Of a stretch of DNA of 8,519 bases, positions 1 through 6,703 are shown in pieces (the stretch's first letter is position 1; each line of letters begins with the position of its first letter). Source of the stretch: Nitrosomonadaceae bacterium (lineage in GTDB: Bacteria > Pseudomonadota > Gammaproteobacteria > Burkholderiales > Nitrosomonadaceae). Below the pieces are notes generated by a model that saw nothing but the letters and a program-made list of their open reading frames with translations, did no database searches and was not told the DNA's origin. The position numbers and the translations under genes were made by a program. Location: assembly GCA_919902625.1 (NCBI GenBank), contig CAKKRO010000194.1, forward strand, positions 1 to 8,519, in the 5' to 3' direction.

Positions 1-42
1 TTGCTTGTGATTTAATTACCATTAACTTAGAAGGGGAATTAT

Positions 43-315
43 ATGAACAAATCCGAACTTATTGAAGCTATCGCAAAATCAGCCAAAATTTCCAAAGCCT
101 CAGCTGGTAGTGCTTTGGATGGAGCATTATCAGCAATAAAAGGTGCGCTCAAAAAGAATGAGAGTGTGACTCTGGTCGGATTTGGGACTTTTAAAGTAGG
201 TACACGAGCTGCACGTACAGGCCGTAATCCACGGACAGGAGCTGCCATTAAAATAAAAGCGGCGAAGGTTCCTAAATTCAGTGCTGGTAAAGCGCTCAAA
301 GATGCAGTAAACTAG
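43..315 (+). CDS. hupB: DNA-binding protein HU-beta
   Basis: This 90-residue protein is a full-length HU/IHF-family histone-like protein. As a dimer it bends and compacts DNA in the nucleoid. The N-terminal helical part is residues 1-40. The turn leading into the beta arm carries GFGTF (46-50), and the arm tip carries the family signature GRNPRTG (60-66), whose Pro63 intercalates into DNA in HU proteins. The C-terminal helix reads KFSAGKALKDAVN. The length matches E. coli HU-beta (90 aa), and the GRNP context with a Lys-rich end favours HU over IHF. The ATG at 43 has AAGGGG (31-36) upstream at a 6-nt spacing. The stop is only 14 bp before a tRNA gene with no terminator between, so hupB and the tRNAs probably share a transcript. 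The promoter is not visible in the 42 bases upstream; in relatives lon precedes this gene. Confidence 0.97.
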   Translation: MNKSELIEAIAKSAKISKASAGSALDGALSAIKGALKKNESVTLVGFGTFKVGTRAARTGRNPRTGAAIKIKAAKVPKFSAGKALKDAVN

Positions 316-329
316 CGCCCTTTGTGACC

Positions 330-405
330 GGGTGCTTAGCTCAGCTGGTAGAGCGTCGCCCTTACAAGGCGAATGTCGGCGGTTCGATCCCGTCAGCACC
401 CACCA
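330..405 (+). tRNA. tRNA-Val (anticodon UAC)
   Basis: A complete 76-nt cloverleaf can be folded by eye. The acceptor stem GGGTGCT (330-336) pairs with AGCACCC (395-401). A D arm with GCTC/GAGC follows. The anticodon stem TCGCC/GGCGA encloses loop CTTACAA (361-367), so the anticodon is TAC (363-365), reading GUA and wobble Val codons. The T arm GGCGG-TTCGATC-CCGTC has one G-T pair. The discriminator is A402 and CCA is encoded (403-405). It sits 14 bp after hupB and 19 bp before tRNA-Asp, which suggests processing from a common precursor. Confidence 0.97.
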
Positions 406-424
406 GTCAATTTAGCTAGTTCTA

Positions 425-501
425 GGAGTGGTAGTTCAGTTGGTTAGAATACCGGCCTGTCACGCCGGGGGTCGCGGGTTCGAGTCCCGTCCACTCCGCC
501 A
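425..501 (+). tRNA. tRNA-Asp (anticodon GUC)
   Basis: A complete 77-nt cloverleaf is visible. The acceptor stem GGAGTGG (425-431) pairs with CCACTCC (491-497). The anticodon stem CCGGC/GCCGG encloses loop CTGTCAC (457-463), giving anticodon GTC (459-461) for GAC/GAU. The T arm GCGGG-TTCGAGT-CCCGT contains the conserved TTCGA. G498 is the discriminator, an aspartyl-tRNA identity base, and CCA is encoded (499-501). No T-rich terminator hairpin follows before ppiD, which begins 77 bp downstream. Confidence 0.97.
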
Positions 502-578
502 AATAATATTGTATCCGCTTAAAGTATAAAAATTCTTCGATCCTATTTTTCACTTTTTAGTATTCTCAGGTCTTAATT

Positions 579-2462
579 GTGTTTGATTTCGTCAACCGTA
601 AAAAACGTGTCGTTCAAGTCATTATGGGTCTGGCAGTATTGCCTTTTTTGTTTTGGGGGGTGGAATCATATCGCAGCGACAGCGGAGAAGGCTATGTTGC
701 AATAGTTGATGGTGAAGAAATACCACGTCGTGAGTATGAACAAGCATTACGTGACCATCATGAGAGAATGCGTACCATGTCAGGTGCTAATTTCGACAGT
801 GCAATGCTTGATACTTTCGAAGTAAGAAACTCGGTTCTGGAAAGACTGATTCAGCAGCGATTATTACATCAAGAAGCCATTAACAATGGGTTCATTGTTC
901 TCGATTCACAGCTGGTGAATACAATTCGAGATATCCCCGCGTTTAGAAAAGATAATCAGTTTTCCAAGCAGCAGTATGAAGAATTATTGCGCGCTCAGGG
1001 ATTGACTCCGGCGCTATTTGAATCACGTGTGCGCCAGGAGCTTTTATTGCAGCAATTATTAGATGGTTACAGCGAGAATGGGTTCGCGCCTAAAACAGTT
1101 GCTGATAGGGTGAAGTATTTAAGTGAAGTGCAGCGTGAAATCAGTCAATTACAGATTGAACCGGAACAGTTTCTATCGCAGGTGATGCCAGAAGAAGCTG
1201 ATATCAATGCTTACTATGAGAAGCATAAAGTCGACTTTTATTTGCCTGAACGTGCGCGGGTTGAATATTTGGTTTTGTCGCTGGATGCGATAGCCCAAAA
1301 TGAAACAATCAGTGATGAAGCGGTTCGCGCCTATTTTGATGAGCACCCGGATGAATTTGGTCAATCTGAAGAGCGGAAAGCCAGTCATATTTTGATTAGC
1401 GTACCTGCTGATGCATCAGAGGATGAGAAACAAGCGGCGCGAGACAAGGCAGAAGGTATATTGGCGCAGGTTAGGCAGAACCCGGAGCAGTTTGCAGAAA
1501 TTGCAAAGGAGCACTCGGATGATCCTGGTTCATCCACTCAAGGGGGGGATCTTGGTTTCTTTGGCCGTGGTGTCATGGTTAAATCTTTCGAGGACAAGAT
1601 TTTTTCAATGCAATTAAATGAAGTCAGTGACCTGGTGGAAACGGATTTTGGTTTGCATATTATTCAATTAACCGATATCAAAGAAGAAAAATACCCCGAT
1701 CTGGAAGATGTGCGAGAGCAGATTGAGAAGAAACTAAAAATACAGATGATGGGAAGCATGTTTGGGGAGATTGCTGAAGATTTTAGTAATATAGTCTATG
1801 AGCAAGGCGATAATCTTCAGGCAGCAGCGGAAAAATTTGAATTAACCCTGCAAAAGAGTGACTGGATTACAAGAAATTCAGCAGAACCTTCTATTCTTGC
1901 TAATGAGAAGCTGCTATCGGCTATTTTCTCAGACGATGCGATTACAAATCAGCGTAATACTGAAGCGATTGAAGTGAAGCCCGATACATTTGTATCCGCC
2001 CGTATCGTTGAACATAGACCTGCTGCTGCGCAATCGATGATGGTAGTTAAAGATCAAATTGTCGAGAAGCTTAAGAAGCAAATGGCTGAGGCGCTGACGA
2101 TCGAAGAGGGGCAAGCAAAGCTTGCACGCTTACAAGCTGGCGAAGAGGATGTTGATGTAACCTGGGGTGACACAAAACAGATATCTTATATGCAGTCGCA
2201 AGGTTTGGACCATGAGACGTTACGGGCAATTTTTAGGGCGGAAACCGATAATCTGCCTGTTTATACAGGGACAGTTGATCCAAAAGGAGGATATAGCCTG
2301 ATACGGATTAGTAAGGTTATAGAGCCCGAGTCTGCAGAAAAAGAAAATCTCAGCAACTTTAATAAGCAGCTACAGCAAATGATTACTCAAGAGGAGATGT
2401 CTTCCTATCTGGCTGCGCTCAGACAAAAGTATGATGTAAAGGTTAAACAGGATAATTTCTAG
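579..2462 (+). CDS. ppiD: Membrane-anchored peptidyl-prolyl isomerase / chaperone, PpiD type
   Basis: The 627-residue protein has the PpiD layout and nearly its usual length (E. coli, 623 aa). A short cytoplasmic basic N-terminus (RKKRV) precedes one membrane segment (about 11-30), which places the rest in the periplasm. A SurA_N-like chaperone region follows (about 36-170, opening with VAIVDGEEIPRREYEQAL). A parvulin rotamase domain spans about 267-366, with KASHILI (His270), GGDLGFF (322-328) and GLHIIQL (His360), and a helical tail runs to 627. The family helps newly secreted proteins fold at the inner-membrane translocon. The GTG start fits because MFDFV begins many PpiD proteins, with AGG (568-570) as a weak ribosome site. 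The position after hupB matches the lon-hupB-ppiD order of E. coli, here with two tRNAs inserted. The stop overlaps the stop of convergent fabI. The rotamase motif looks intact. Confidence 0.93.
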   Translation: MFDFVNRKKRVVQVIMGLAVLPFLFWGVESYRSDSGEGYVAIVDGEEIPRREYEQALRDHHERMRTMSGANFDSAMLDTFEVRNSVLERLIQQRLLHQEAINNGFIVLDSQLVNTIRDIPAFRKDNQFSKQQYEELLRAQGLTPALFESRVRQELLLQQLLDGYSENGFAPKTVADRVKYLSEVQREISQLQIEPEQFLSQVMPEEADINAYYEKHKVDFYLPERARVEYLVLSLDAIAQNETISDEAVRAYFDEHPDEFGQSEERKASHILISVPADASEDEKQAARDKAEGILAQVRQNPEQFAEIAKEHSDDPGSSTQGGDLGFFGRGVMVKSFEDKIFSMQLNEVSDLVETDFGLHIIQLTDIKEEKYPDLEDVREQIEKKLKIQMMGSMFGEIAEDFSNIVYEQGDNLQAAAEKFELTLQKSDWITRNSAEPSILANEKLLSAIFSDDAITNQRNTEAIEVKPDTFVSARIVEHRPAAAQSMMVVKDQIVEKLKKQMAEALTIEEGQAKLARLQAGEEDVDVTWGDTKQISYMQSQGLDHETLRAIFRAETDNLPVYTGTVDPKGGYSLIRISKVIEPESAEKENLSNFNKQLQQMITQEEMSSYLAALRQKYDVKVKQDNF

Positions 2463-3244
2463 TCCTGCAGATCAAAAGCAACTGTATTGAAACCGGCATC
2501 CACATAAGTTATTTCTCCGGTTATGCCACTGGCTAGATCGCTACATAAGAAGGCAGCAACATTGCCAACCTCATCGGTTGTGACATTGCGGCGTAATGGT
2601 GAAACCTTTTCGGTATAGCCTAATAATTTCCCAAAATTTCCAATACCGGCAGCGGCCAGAGTCTTGATAGGACCGGCAGAAATGGCATTTACGCGTATTC
2701 CTTTGGGACCCAGACTGGAAGCCATGAAACGGACATTTGCTTCGAGACTGGCTTTAGCCAATCCCATCACATTATAGTTTGGCATAACCCGTACCGCACC
2801 TAAATAGCTTAATGTTAACAGTGCACCGTTTCTGTTTTGCATTAAAGGCAGAGCTGCTTTGGCAAGCGCGGAAAAGCTATAGGCGCTGATGTCATGTGCG
2901 ATGCGAAAGGCTTCCCTGTTGACACTTTCCAGATAATCGCCTGTCAGCGCTTCACGTGGAGCAAAAGCAATCGAATGAATAATACAGTCCAGGCTATCCC
3001 AATGTTTTTGCAGGTTCTCAAAACATTGTGCGATTTCGTTATCGTTGGCTACATCACAGGGGAATAACAAGTTACTATCAAATTCAGCCGCCAGTTTCTC
3101 GACCCGCCCGCGTACCTCTTCTCCCTGGTAAGTAAAAGCCAATGATGCGCCTTCGCGTTTCATTGCTTTGGCGATACCATAAGCAATTGAACGGTTGCTC
3201 AGTAATCCGGTAATGAGTACACGTTTATTCGCGAGAAAACCCAT
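2459..3244 (-). CDS. fabI: Enoyl-[acyl-carrier-protein] reductase (NADH), FabI
   Basis: FabI reduces trans-2-enoyl-ACP to acyl-ACP, the last step of each round of type II fatty-acid elongation, in the cytosol. The 261-residue protein aligns by eye with E. coli FabI over its whole length, beginning MGFLANKRVLITG. It is a divergent short-chain dehydrogenase/reductase. The Rossmann nucleotide loop is ITGLLSNRSIAYGIA (11-25), and CDVA (63-66) lies near the adenine site. The Tyr-x6-Lys active site is Tyr157 and Lys164 in NYNVMGLAK, with Tyr147 in SYLGA. NAISAGPIKTLAAAGI forms the substrate-loop region. The ATG at 3244 has AAGGA (complement of 3251-3255) at 6-nt spacing, and a -10 box lies further upstream. 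It converges on ppiD with a 4-bp overlap and is divergent from the solute-binding protein gene, so it is probably transcribed alone. Confidence 0.97.
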   Translation of the reverse strand: MGFLANKRVLITGLLSNRSIAYGIAKAMKREGASLAFTYQGEEVRGRVEKLAAEFDSNLLFPCDVANDNEIAQCFENLQKHWDSLDCIIHSIAFAPREALTGDYLESVNREAFRIAHDISAYSFSALAKAALPLMQNRNGALLTLSYLGAVRVMPNYNVMGLAKASLEANVRFMASSLGPKGIRVNAISAGPIKTLAAAGIGNFGKLLGYTEKVSPLRRNVTTDEVGNVAAFLCSDLASGITGEITYVDAGFNTVAFDLQD

Positions 3245-3277
3245 AAAATTTCCTTGTAAAATTTAGAGAATTAACGA

Positions 3278-3283
3278 ATTATA
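3278..3283 (-). promoter_or_regulatory. Probable -10 box of the fabI promoter
   Basis: Read on the minus strand this is a perfect TATAAT, 34 bp upstream of the fabI ATG, which leaves a leader of about 25 nt that carries the AAGGA ribosome site. No good -35 hexamer is visible at 16-18 bp; the nearest, TTCCAC at 18 bp, matches the consensus at only two positions. The -10 assignment is therefore plausible but rests on one element. The same intergenic region (3245-3375) must also hold the promoter of the divergent gene at 3376. Confidence 0.4.
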
Positions 3284-3375
3284 GCTTAAGGATCCAATAA
3301 GGTGGAATGCTGCAATGGAAGATACATAGGATATGTGCGTTATATTTATTGGGAGCAAGCTAATTCCGATAAACT

Positions 3376-5577
3376 ATGGCCGTTATGAAAAGAATAGTTA
3401 CGACATTATGGGTGTTGATTCTACAGGCGGTTTTATTATCGGCCTGTAGTGAAAATAATTGGAATAATCCTTATCCAGCGGCGGATACAGGAAAAAATAT
3501 TTTTTATAATGTGTTTACTGAACGGCCCAAACACCTTGACCCCGTGCAATCCTATAGTTCCAATGAGATTCAATTTACCGCACAGATTTATCAACCCCCG
3601 CTCCAATATCATTATTTAAAGCGTCCTTTTGCATTAATTCCATCGACGGCAAAAGAAATGCCCGTTGTAACGTATTTTGATCATGAAGGCAATCAGCTCC
3701 CTGAGGATGCTGAAGCTGACCATATTGCCTATAGTATTTATGAGATTTCAATTAAGCCGGAGATCTTCTTTCAGCCCCATCCAGCGCTTGCAAGAAACGA
3801 GCAGGGTGATTGGTTATACCATAACGTGAACGATCAGGAATTGGCTGCTATATTTAAGTTATCAGATTTTTCACAAACGGGCACACGTGAACTGACCGCA
3901 GAAGATTATGTGTATCAGATCAAACGCTTGGCGCATCCTAGGTTGCATTCGCCGATATACGGACTTATGGCGGACTACATAGTGGGGCTTAAGGATTATG
4001 TCAATGTGTTAAAACAACTTGATCAGGCTCAACCGGAAGAAAAGACATATCTGGATTTGAGAGATCAGGAATTGGAAGGTGTGCATGTCGTGGATACCCA
4101 TACTTATCATATAAAAATAAAGGGCAAGTATCCACAATTCATGTATTGGCTGGCTATGCCTTTTTTTGCTCCTATTCCCTGGGAGGCTGATCTTTTTTAT
4201 TCTCAGAAGGGATTGATACAAAAAAATATTACGCTGGACTGGTATCCCATCGGTACAGGCCCCTATATGCTGACCGAGAATAATCCTAATCTGAGAATGG
4301 TGTTAGAGAAAAATCCGAATTTTCAGGATGAATACTACCCAGCCGAGGGGATGCCAGGGGATGAGGAGAATGATTTGTTGGTTGATGCCGGTAAGAAACT
4401 GCCCTTTATCGATAAAATTGTTTATACCCGCGAGAAAGAGAGTATTCCACGCTGGAATAAATTTCTGCAGGGTTATTATGATGCTACCGGGATTGGATCA
4501 GACAGTTTTGATCAAGCCGTACAGTTGGTAGGCCAGGGAGAGGCCACTGTCACTGAAGAAATGGCCGCGCAAGGGATACGATTGGAGACAGCGGTGGCGG
4601 TATCGACTTATTATATGGGTTTTAATATGCTAGATCCGGTTGTTGGCGGCAGTACTGAACGGGAACGTGAATCAGCCAGAAAACTGAGGCAAGCCATTTC
4701 AATTGCGGTGGATTATGAGGAATTTATTTCAATTTTTGCAAATGGCCGTGGATTACCAGCTCAGAGTCCCATTTCGCCAGGCATTGCAGGCTATCGCGAA
4801 GGAAAAGAAGGGATCAATCCCGTAGTATATGATTGGGTTAATGATCAGCCGCAGCGTAAATCAATTCAAGTGGCAAAGGCCTTGTTGGCAGAAGCGGGTT
4901 ATCCAGATGGAATAGACCGGAGAACAGGCGCGCCATTGATCCTGTATTTTGATGTGACTGCACGTAGTTCCGAAGATAGATCCAAGCTCGACTGGATGCG
5001 TAAACAATTCCAGAAATTAAATATACAATTAATCGTTAGAAGCACTGATTATAATCGTTTCCAGGACAAGATCCGTAAAGGGAATGCACAGATTTTCGAA
5101 TGGGGCTGGAATGCAGACTATCCTGATCCTGAGAATTTTTTGTTTTTATTGTATGGGCCGCAGCGTAAGGTGGGCAATAATGGCGAGAATGCCGCCAATT
5201 ACGATAATGCAGAATACAACCAGTTATTTGAACAGATGAAGAATATGGAAGATGGTCCAAAACGTCAGCAAATCATCGATCGTATGGTGGACATATTGCG
5301 TTACGATGCTCCCTGGCTGTGGGGGTATCATCCAAAAGACTATGGTCTATATCATTCCTGGTATCAGAATGTGAAGCCAAACAGGATATCGAATAATAAT
5401 CTTAAATATTTCAAGATCGATGCAAATCTGAGAGAGCAAAAGCGTCGTGAATGGAATGAGCCGGTGCTGTGGCCGATTGCCTTAATATTGATTTTACTGG
5501 CGATCAGCTTTGTTCCTGCCATAACTGCTTTTCTCCGTCGCGAGCGCAGCACCGGAGTCAGTCAGGTGCCATCTTGA
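3376..5577 (+). CDS. ABC transporter solute-binding protein, family 5 (oligopeptide/dipeptide type), lipoprotein with C-terminal membrane helix
   Basis: A 733-residue SBP_bac_5 (OppA/DppA-like) protein, which in this family captures peptides or similar solutes in the periplasm for an ABC importer. Family marks are YPIGTGPYML (GTGPY at 293-297), KLRQAISIAVD (436-446) and WGWNADYPDP (576-585). The N-terminus is a lipoprotein signal: basic MKR, a hydrophobic stretch, then lipobox LSAC with Cys24 and Ser at +2. Unusually, residues about 697-720 (VLWPIALILILLAISFVPAI) form a hydrophobic helix followed by FLRRER, a predicted second membrane anchor with a short positively charged tail. At 733 aa it is longer than typical OppA (about 540). 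No clear Shine-Dalgarno lies close to the ATG at 3376 (GGGAG at 3351-3355 is too far), and the in-frame ATG at 3385 is an equally good start. A permease gene follows. The substrate cannot be named. Confidence 0.88.
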   Translation: MAVMKRIVTTLWVLILQAVLLSACSENNWNNPYPAADTGKNIFYNVFTERPKHLDPVQSYSSNEIQFTAQIYQPPLQYHYLKRPFALIPSTAKEMPVVTYFDHEGNQLPEDAEADHIAYSIYEISIKPEIFFQPHPALARNEQGDWLYHNVNDQELAAIFKLSDFSQTGTRELTAEDYVYQIKRLAHPRLHSPIYGLMADYIVGLKDYVNVLKQLDQAQPEEKTYLDLRDQELEGVHVVDTHTYHIKIKGKYPQFMYWLAMPFFAPIPWEADLFYSQKGLIQKNITLDWYPIGTGPYMLTENNPNLRMVLEKNPNFQDEYYPAEGMPGDEENDLLVDAGKKLPFIDKIVYTREKESIPRWNKFLQGYYDATGIGSDSFDQAVQLVGQGEATVTEEMAAQGIRLETAVAVSTYYMGFNMLDPVVGGSTERERESARKLRQAISIAVDYEEFISIFANGRGLPAQSPISPGIAGYREGKEGINPVVYDWVNDQPQRKSIQVAKALLAEAGYPDGIDRRTGAPLILYFDVTARSSEDRSKLDWMRKQFQKLNIQLIVRSTDYNRFQDKIRKGNAQIFEWGWNADYPDPENFLFLLYGPQRKVGNNGENAANYDNAEYNQLFEQMKNMEDGPKRQQIIDRMVDILRYDAPWLWGYHPKDYGLYHSWYQNVKPNRISNNNLKYFKIDANLREQKRREWNEPVLWPIALILILLAISFVPAITAFLRRERSTGVSQVPS

Positions 5578-5598
5578 ATTTTCAACTGAGCAGTGACG

Positions 5599-6576
5599 AT
5601 GCTTAGCTATATTCTTAGACGTATTCTTTATGCAATACCGATTCTTATTGGAGTTAATCTCATTACATTTGCTTTATTTTTTGTAGTGAATACGCCCGAT
5701 GACATGGCGCGTATGCAACTAGGCATTAAATATGTAACGCCTGAGGCGATTGAAAAATGGAAAGCTGAGCGGGGTTATGATAAGCCTCTGCTTTTCAATC
5801 AAGAAGACGAGAAGCTGGGAAAATTAACGAACACCATTTTTTTTGAAAAATCGGTATCGATGTTTATGTTCGATTTTGGGCGAGCAGATGATGGGCGTGA
5901 TATTGCACAAGAGATCAAATCGCGCATGATCCCCAGTCTTGCAATTGCACTGCCTGTGTTTATCCTGGGATTGATTGCCTACATCACTTTTGCTTTACTG
6001 ATGGTTTTTTTTCGCGCGACTTATATTGATTTCTGGGGAGTGGTTTTGTGCGTGGCGCTGATGTCGATTTCCAGTTTGTTTTATATCATTGCGGGACAAT
6101 TTCTAGTGAGCAAGCTCTGGCATTTGGTGCCCATATCGGGCTACGAAAACGGATTGGATGCGGGGAAATTTCTGTTATTGCCGGTCATAATTGGTGTAAT
6201 GAGTAGTGCAGGGTCCAATACGCGCTGGTATCGTACAATCTTCCTGGAAGAAATGAATAAAGAATACGTACGTACGGCCAGAGCAAAAGGTTTGTCTGAG
6301 CGCATTGTTTTATTCAGGCATGTGCTAAGAAATGCAATGATTCCCATCTTGACAGGTGCTGTTGTGGTGGTGCCTTTATTGTTTCTGGGCAGTTTGCTGG
6401 TCGAGTCATTCTTTGGTATTCCCGGGCTTGGCAGTTATACCATTGACGCCATTAATTCACAGGATTTTGCGGTTGTGAGGGCGATGGTTTTTTTAGGCTC
6501 AATGCTTTATATAGTGGGTTTAATTTTGACTGATATCTCTTATACACTGGTTGATCCCAGAATTCGCCTAACATGA
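5599..6576 (+). CDS. ABC transporter permease, DppB/OppB type
   Basis: A 325-residue inner-membrane permease of the binding-protein-dependent type (BPD_transp_1). MLSYILRRILYAIPILIGV is the typical DppB/OppB start. About six hydrophobic segments are visible. The cytoplasmic coupling loop carries the EAA-type motif EYVRTARAKGL (222-232), which docks on the ATPase. The C-terminus VDPRIRLT matches the family ending. The usual PGDP motif after the first helix is replaced by NTPDD. The gene begins 21 bp after the binding-protein stop, so the two should be an operon and partners. I prefer ATG 5599, with TGAG (5587-5590) at 8-nt spacing; the in-frame GTG at 5593 is too close to that site. Family members work as a heterodimer with a DppC/OppC permease and ATPases, and none of these follows here. 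The gene has two T8 tracts (5837-5844, 6005-6012). Confidence 0.9.
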   Translation: MLSYILRRILYAIPILIGVNLITFALFFVVNTPDDMARMQLGIKYVTPEAIEKWKAERGYDKPLLFNQEDEKLGKLTNTIFFEKSVSMFMFDFGRADDGRDIAQEIKSRMIPSLAIALPVFILGLIAYITFALLMVFFRATYIDFWGVVLCVALMSISSLFYIIAGQFLVSKLWHLVPISGYENGLDAGKFLLLPVIIGVMSSAGSNTRWYRTIFLEEMNKEYVRTARAKGLSERIVLFRHVLRNAMIPILTGAVVVVPLLFLGSLLVESFFGIPGLGSYTIDAINSQDFAVVRAMVFLGSMLYIVGLILTDISYTLVDPRIRLT

Positions 6577-6688
6577 TATAAGATTGTTCGCCAAGTAAGA
6601 TCTAAGGGTTTCCTGTAGTAAAAAACAAGAGTTTCCCCAATATGCACCGAGTGTTGACTGAGTTAGGATGATACTGTTCATTTATATC

Positions 6689-6695
6689 GGGAGGA
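6689..6695 (+). promoter_or_regulatory. Strong Shine-Dalgarno of the small exported protein gene
   Basis: GGGAGGA lies 8 nt before the ATG at 6704, a far better ribosome site than any other in the window. It decides the start: the open frame can be extended upstream to an ATG at 6668, but that codon has no comparable site, and starting there would put extra residues ahead of a classic signal peptide. Confidence 0.75.
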
Positions 6696-6703
6696 CACTT
6701 AGC

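Noticed and set aside
1..29. Possible hupB promoter, TTGCTT (1-6) with TAACTT (24-29)
   Set aside because: The -10 match is poor and transcription would start inside the ribosome site; the real promoter is probably outside the window.
130..399. Minus-strand open frame across hupB and tRNA-Val
   Set aside because: It lies antisense to hupB and runs through a tRNA gene, with no coding character of its own.
502..578. Possible ppiD promoter (TATAAA at 525-530 or TAGTAT at 558-563)
   Set aside because: Neither has a -35 element at usable spacing in this AT-rich gap; read-through from the hupB-tRNA transcript explains expression equally well.
2491..2522. Inverted repeat AACCGG ... CCGGTT as a ppiD terminator
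   Set aside because: The stem is only 6 bp with a 20-nt loop and no T tract, and it lies in fabI codons.
2966..2968. FabI Ala93, where E. coli has Gly93, a residue linked to triclosan resistance
   Set aside because: Ala at this place is common in natural FabI proteins, including triclosan-sensitive ones, so it says nothing about resistance.
3324..3336. Short inverted repeat ACATA-GGA-TATGT upstream of the binding-protein gene
   Set aside because: Five-base arms of AT-rich sequence are expected by chance, and no regulator site is recognised.
3341..3346. TATATT as a -10 box for the binding-protein gene
   Set aside because: No recognisable -35 hexamer lies 16-18 bp upstream; too weak to list as a promoter.
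6654..6682. Promoter TTGACT (6654-6659) with TTCATT (6677-6682) for the small exported protein
   Set aside because: The -35 is good and the 17-bp spacing ideal, but the -10 matches only three of six positions; left as a hint.
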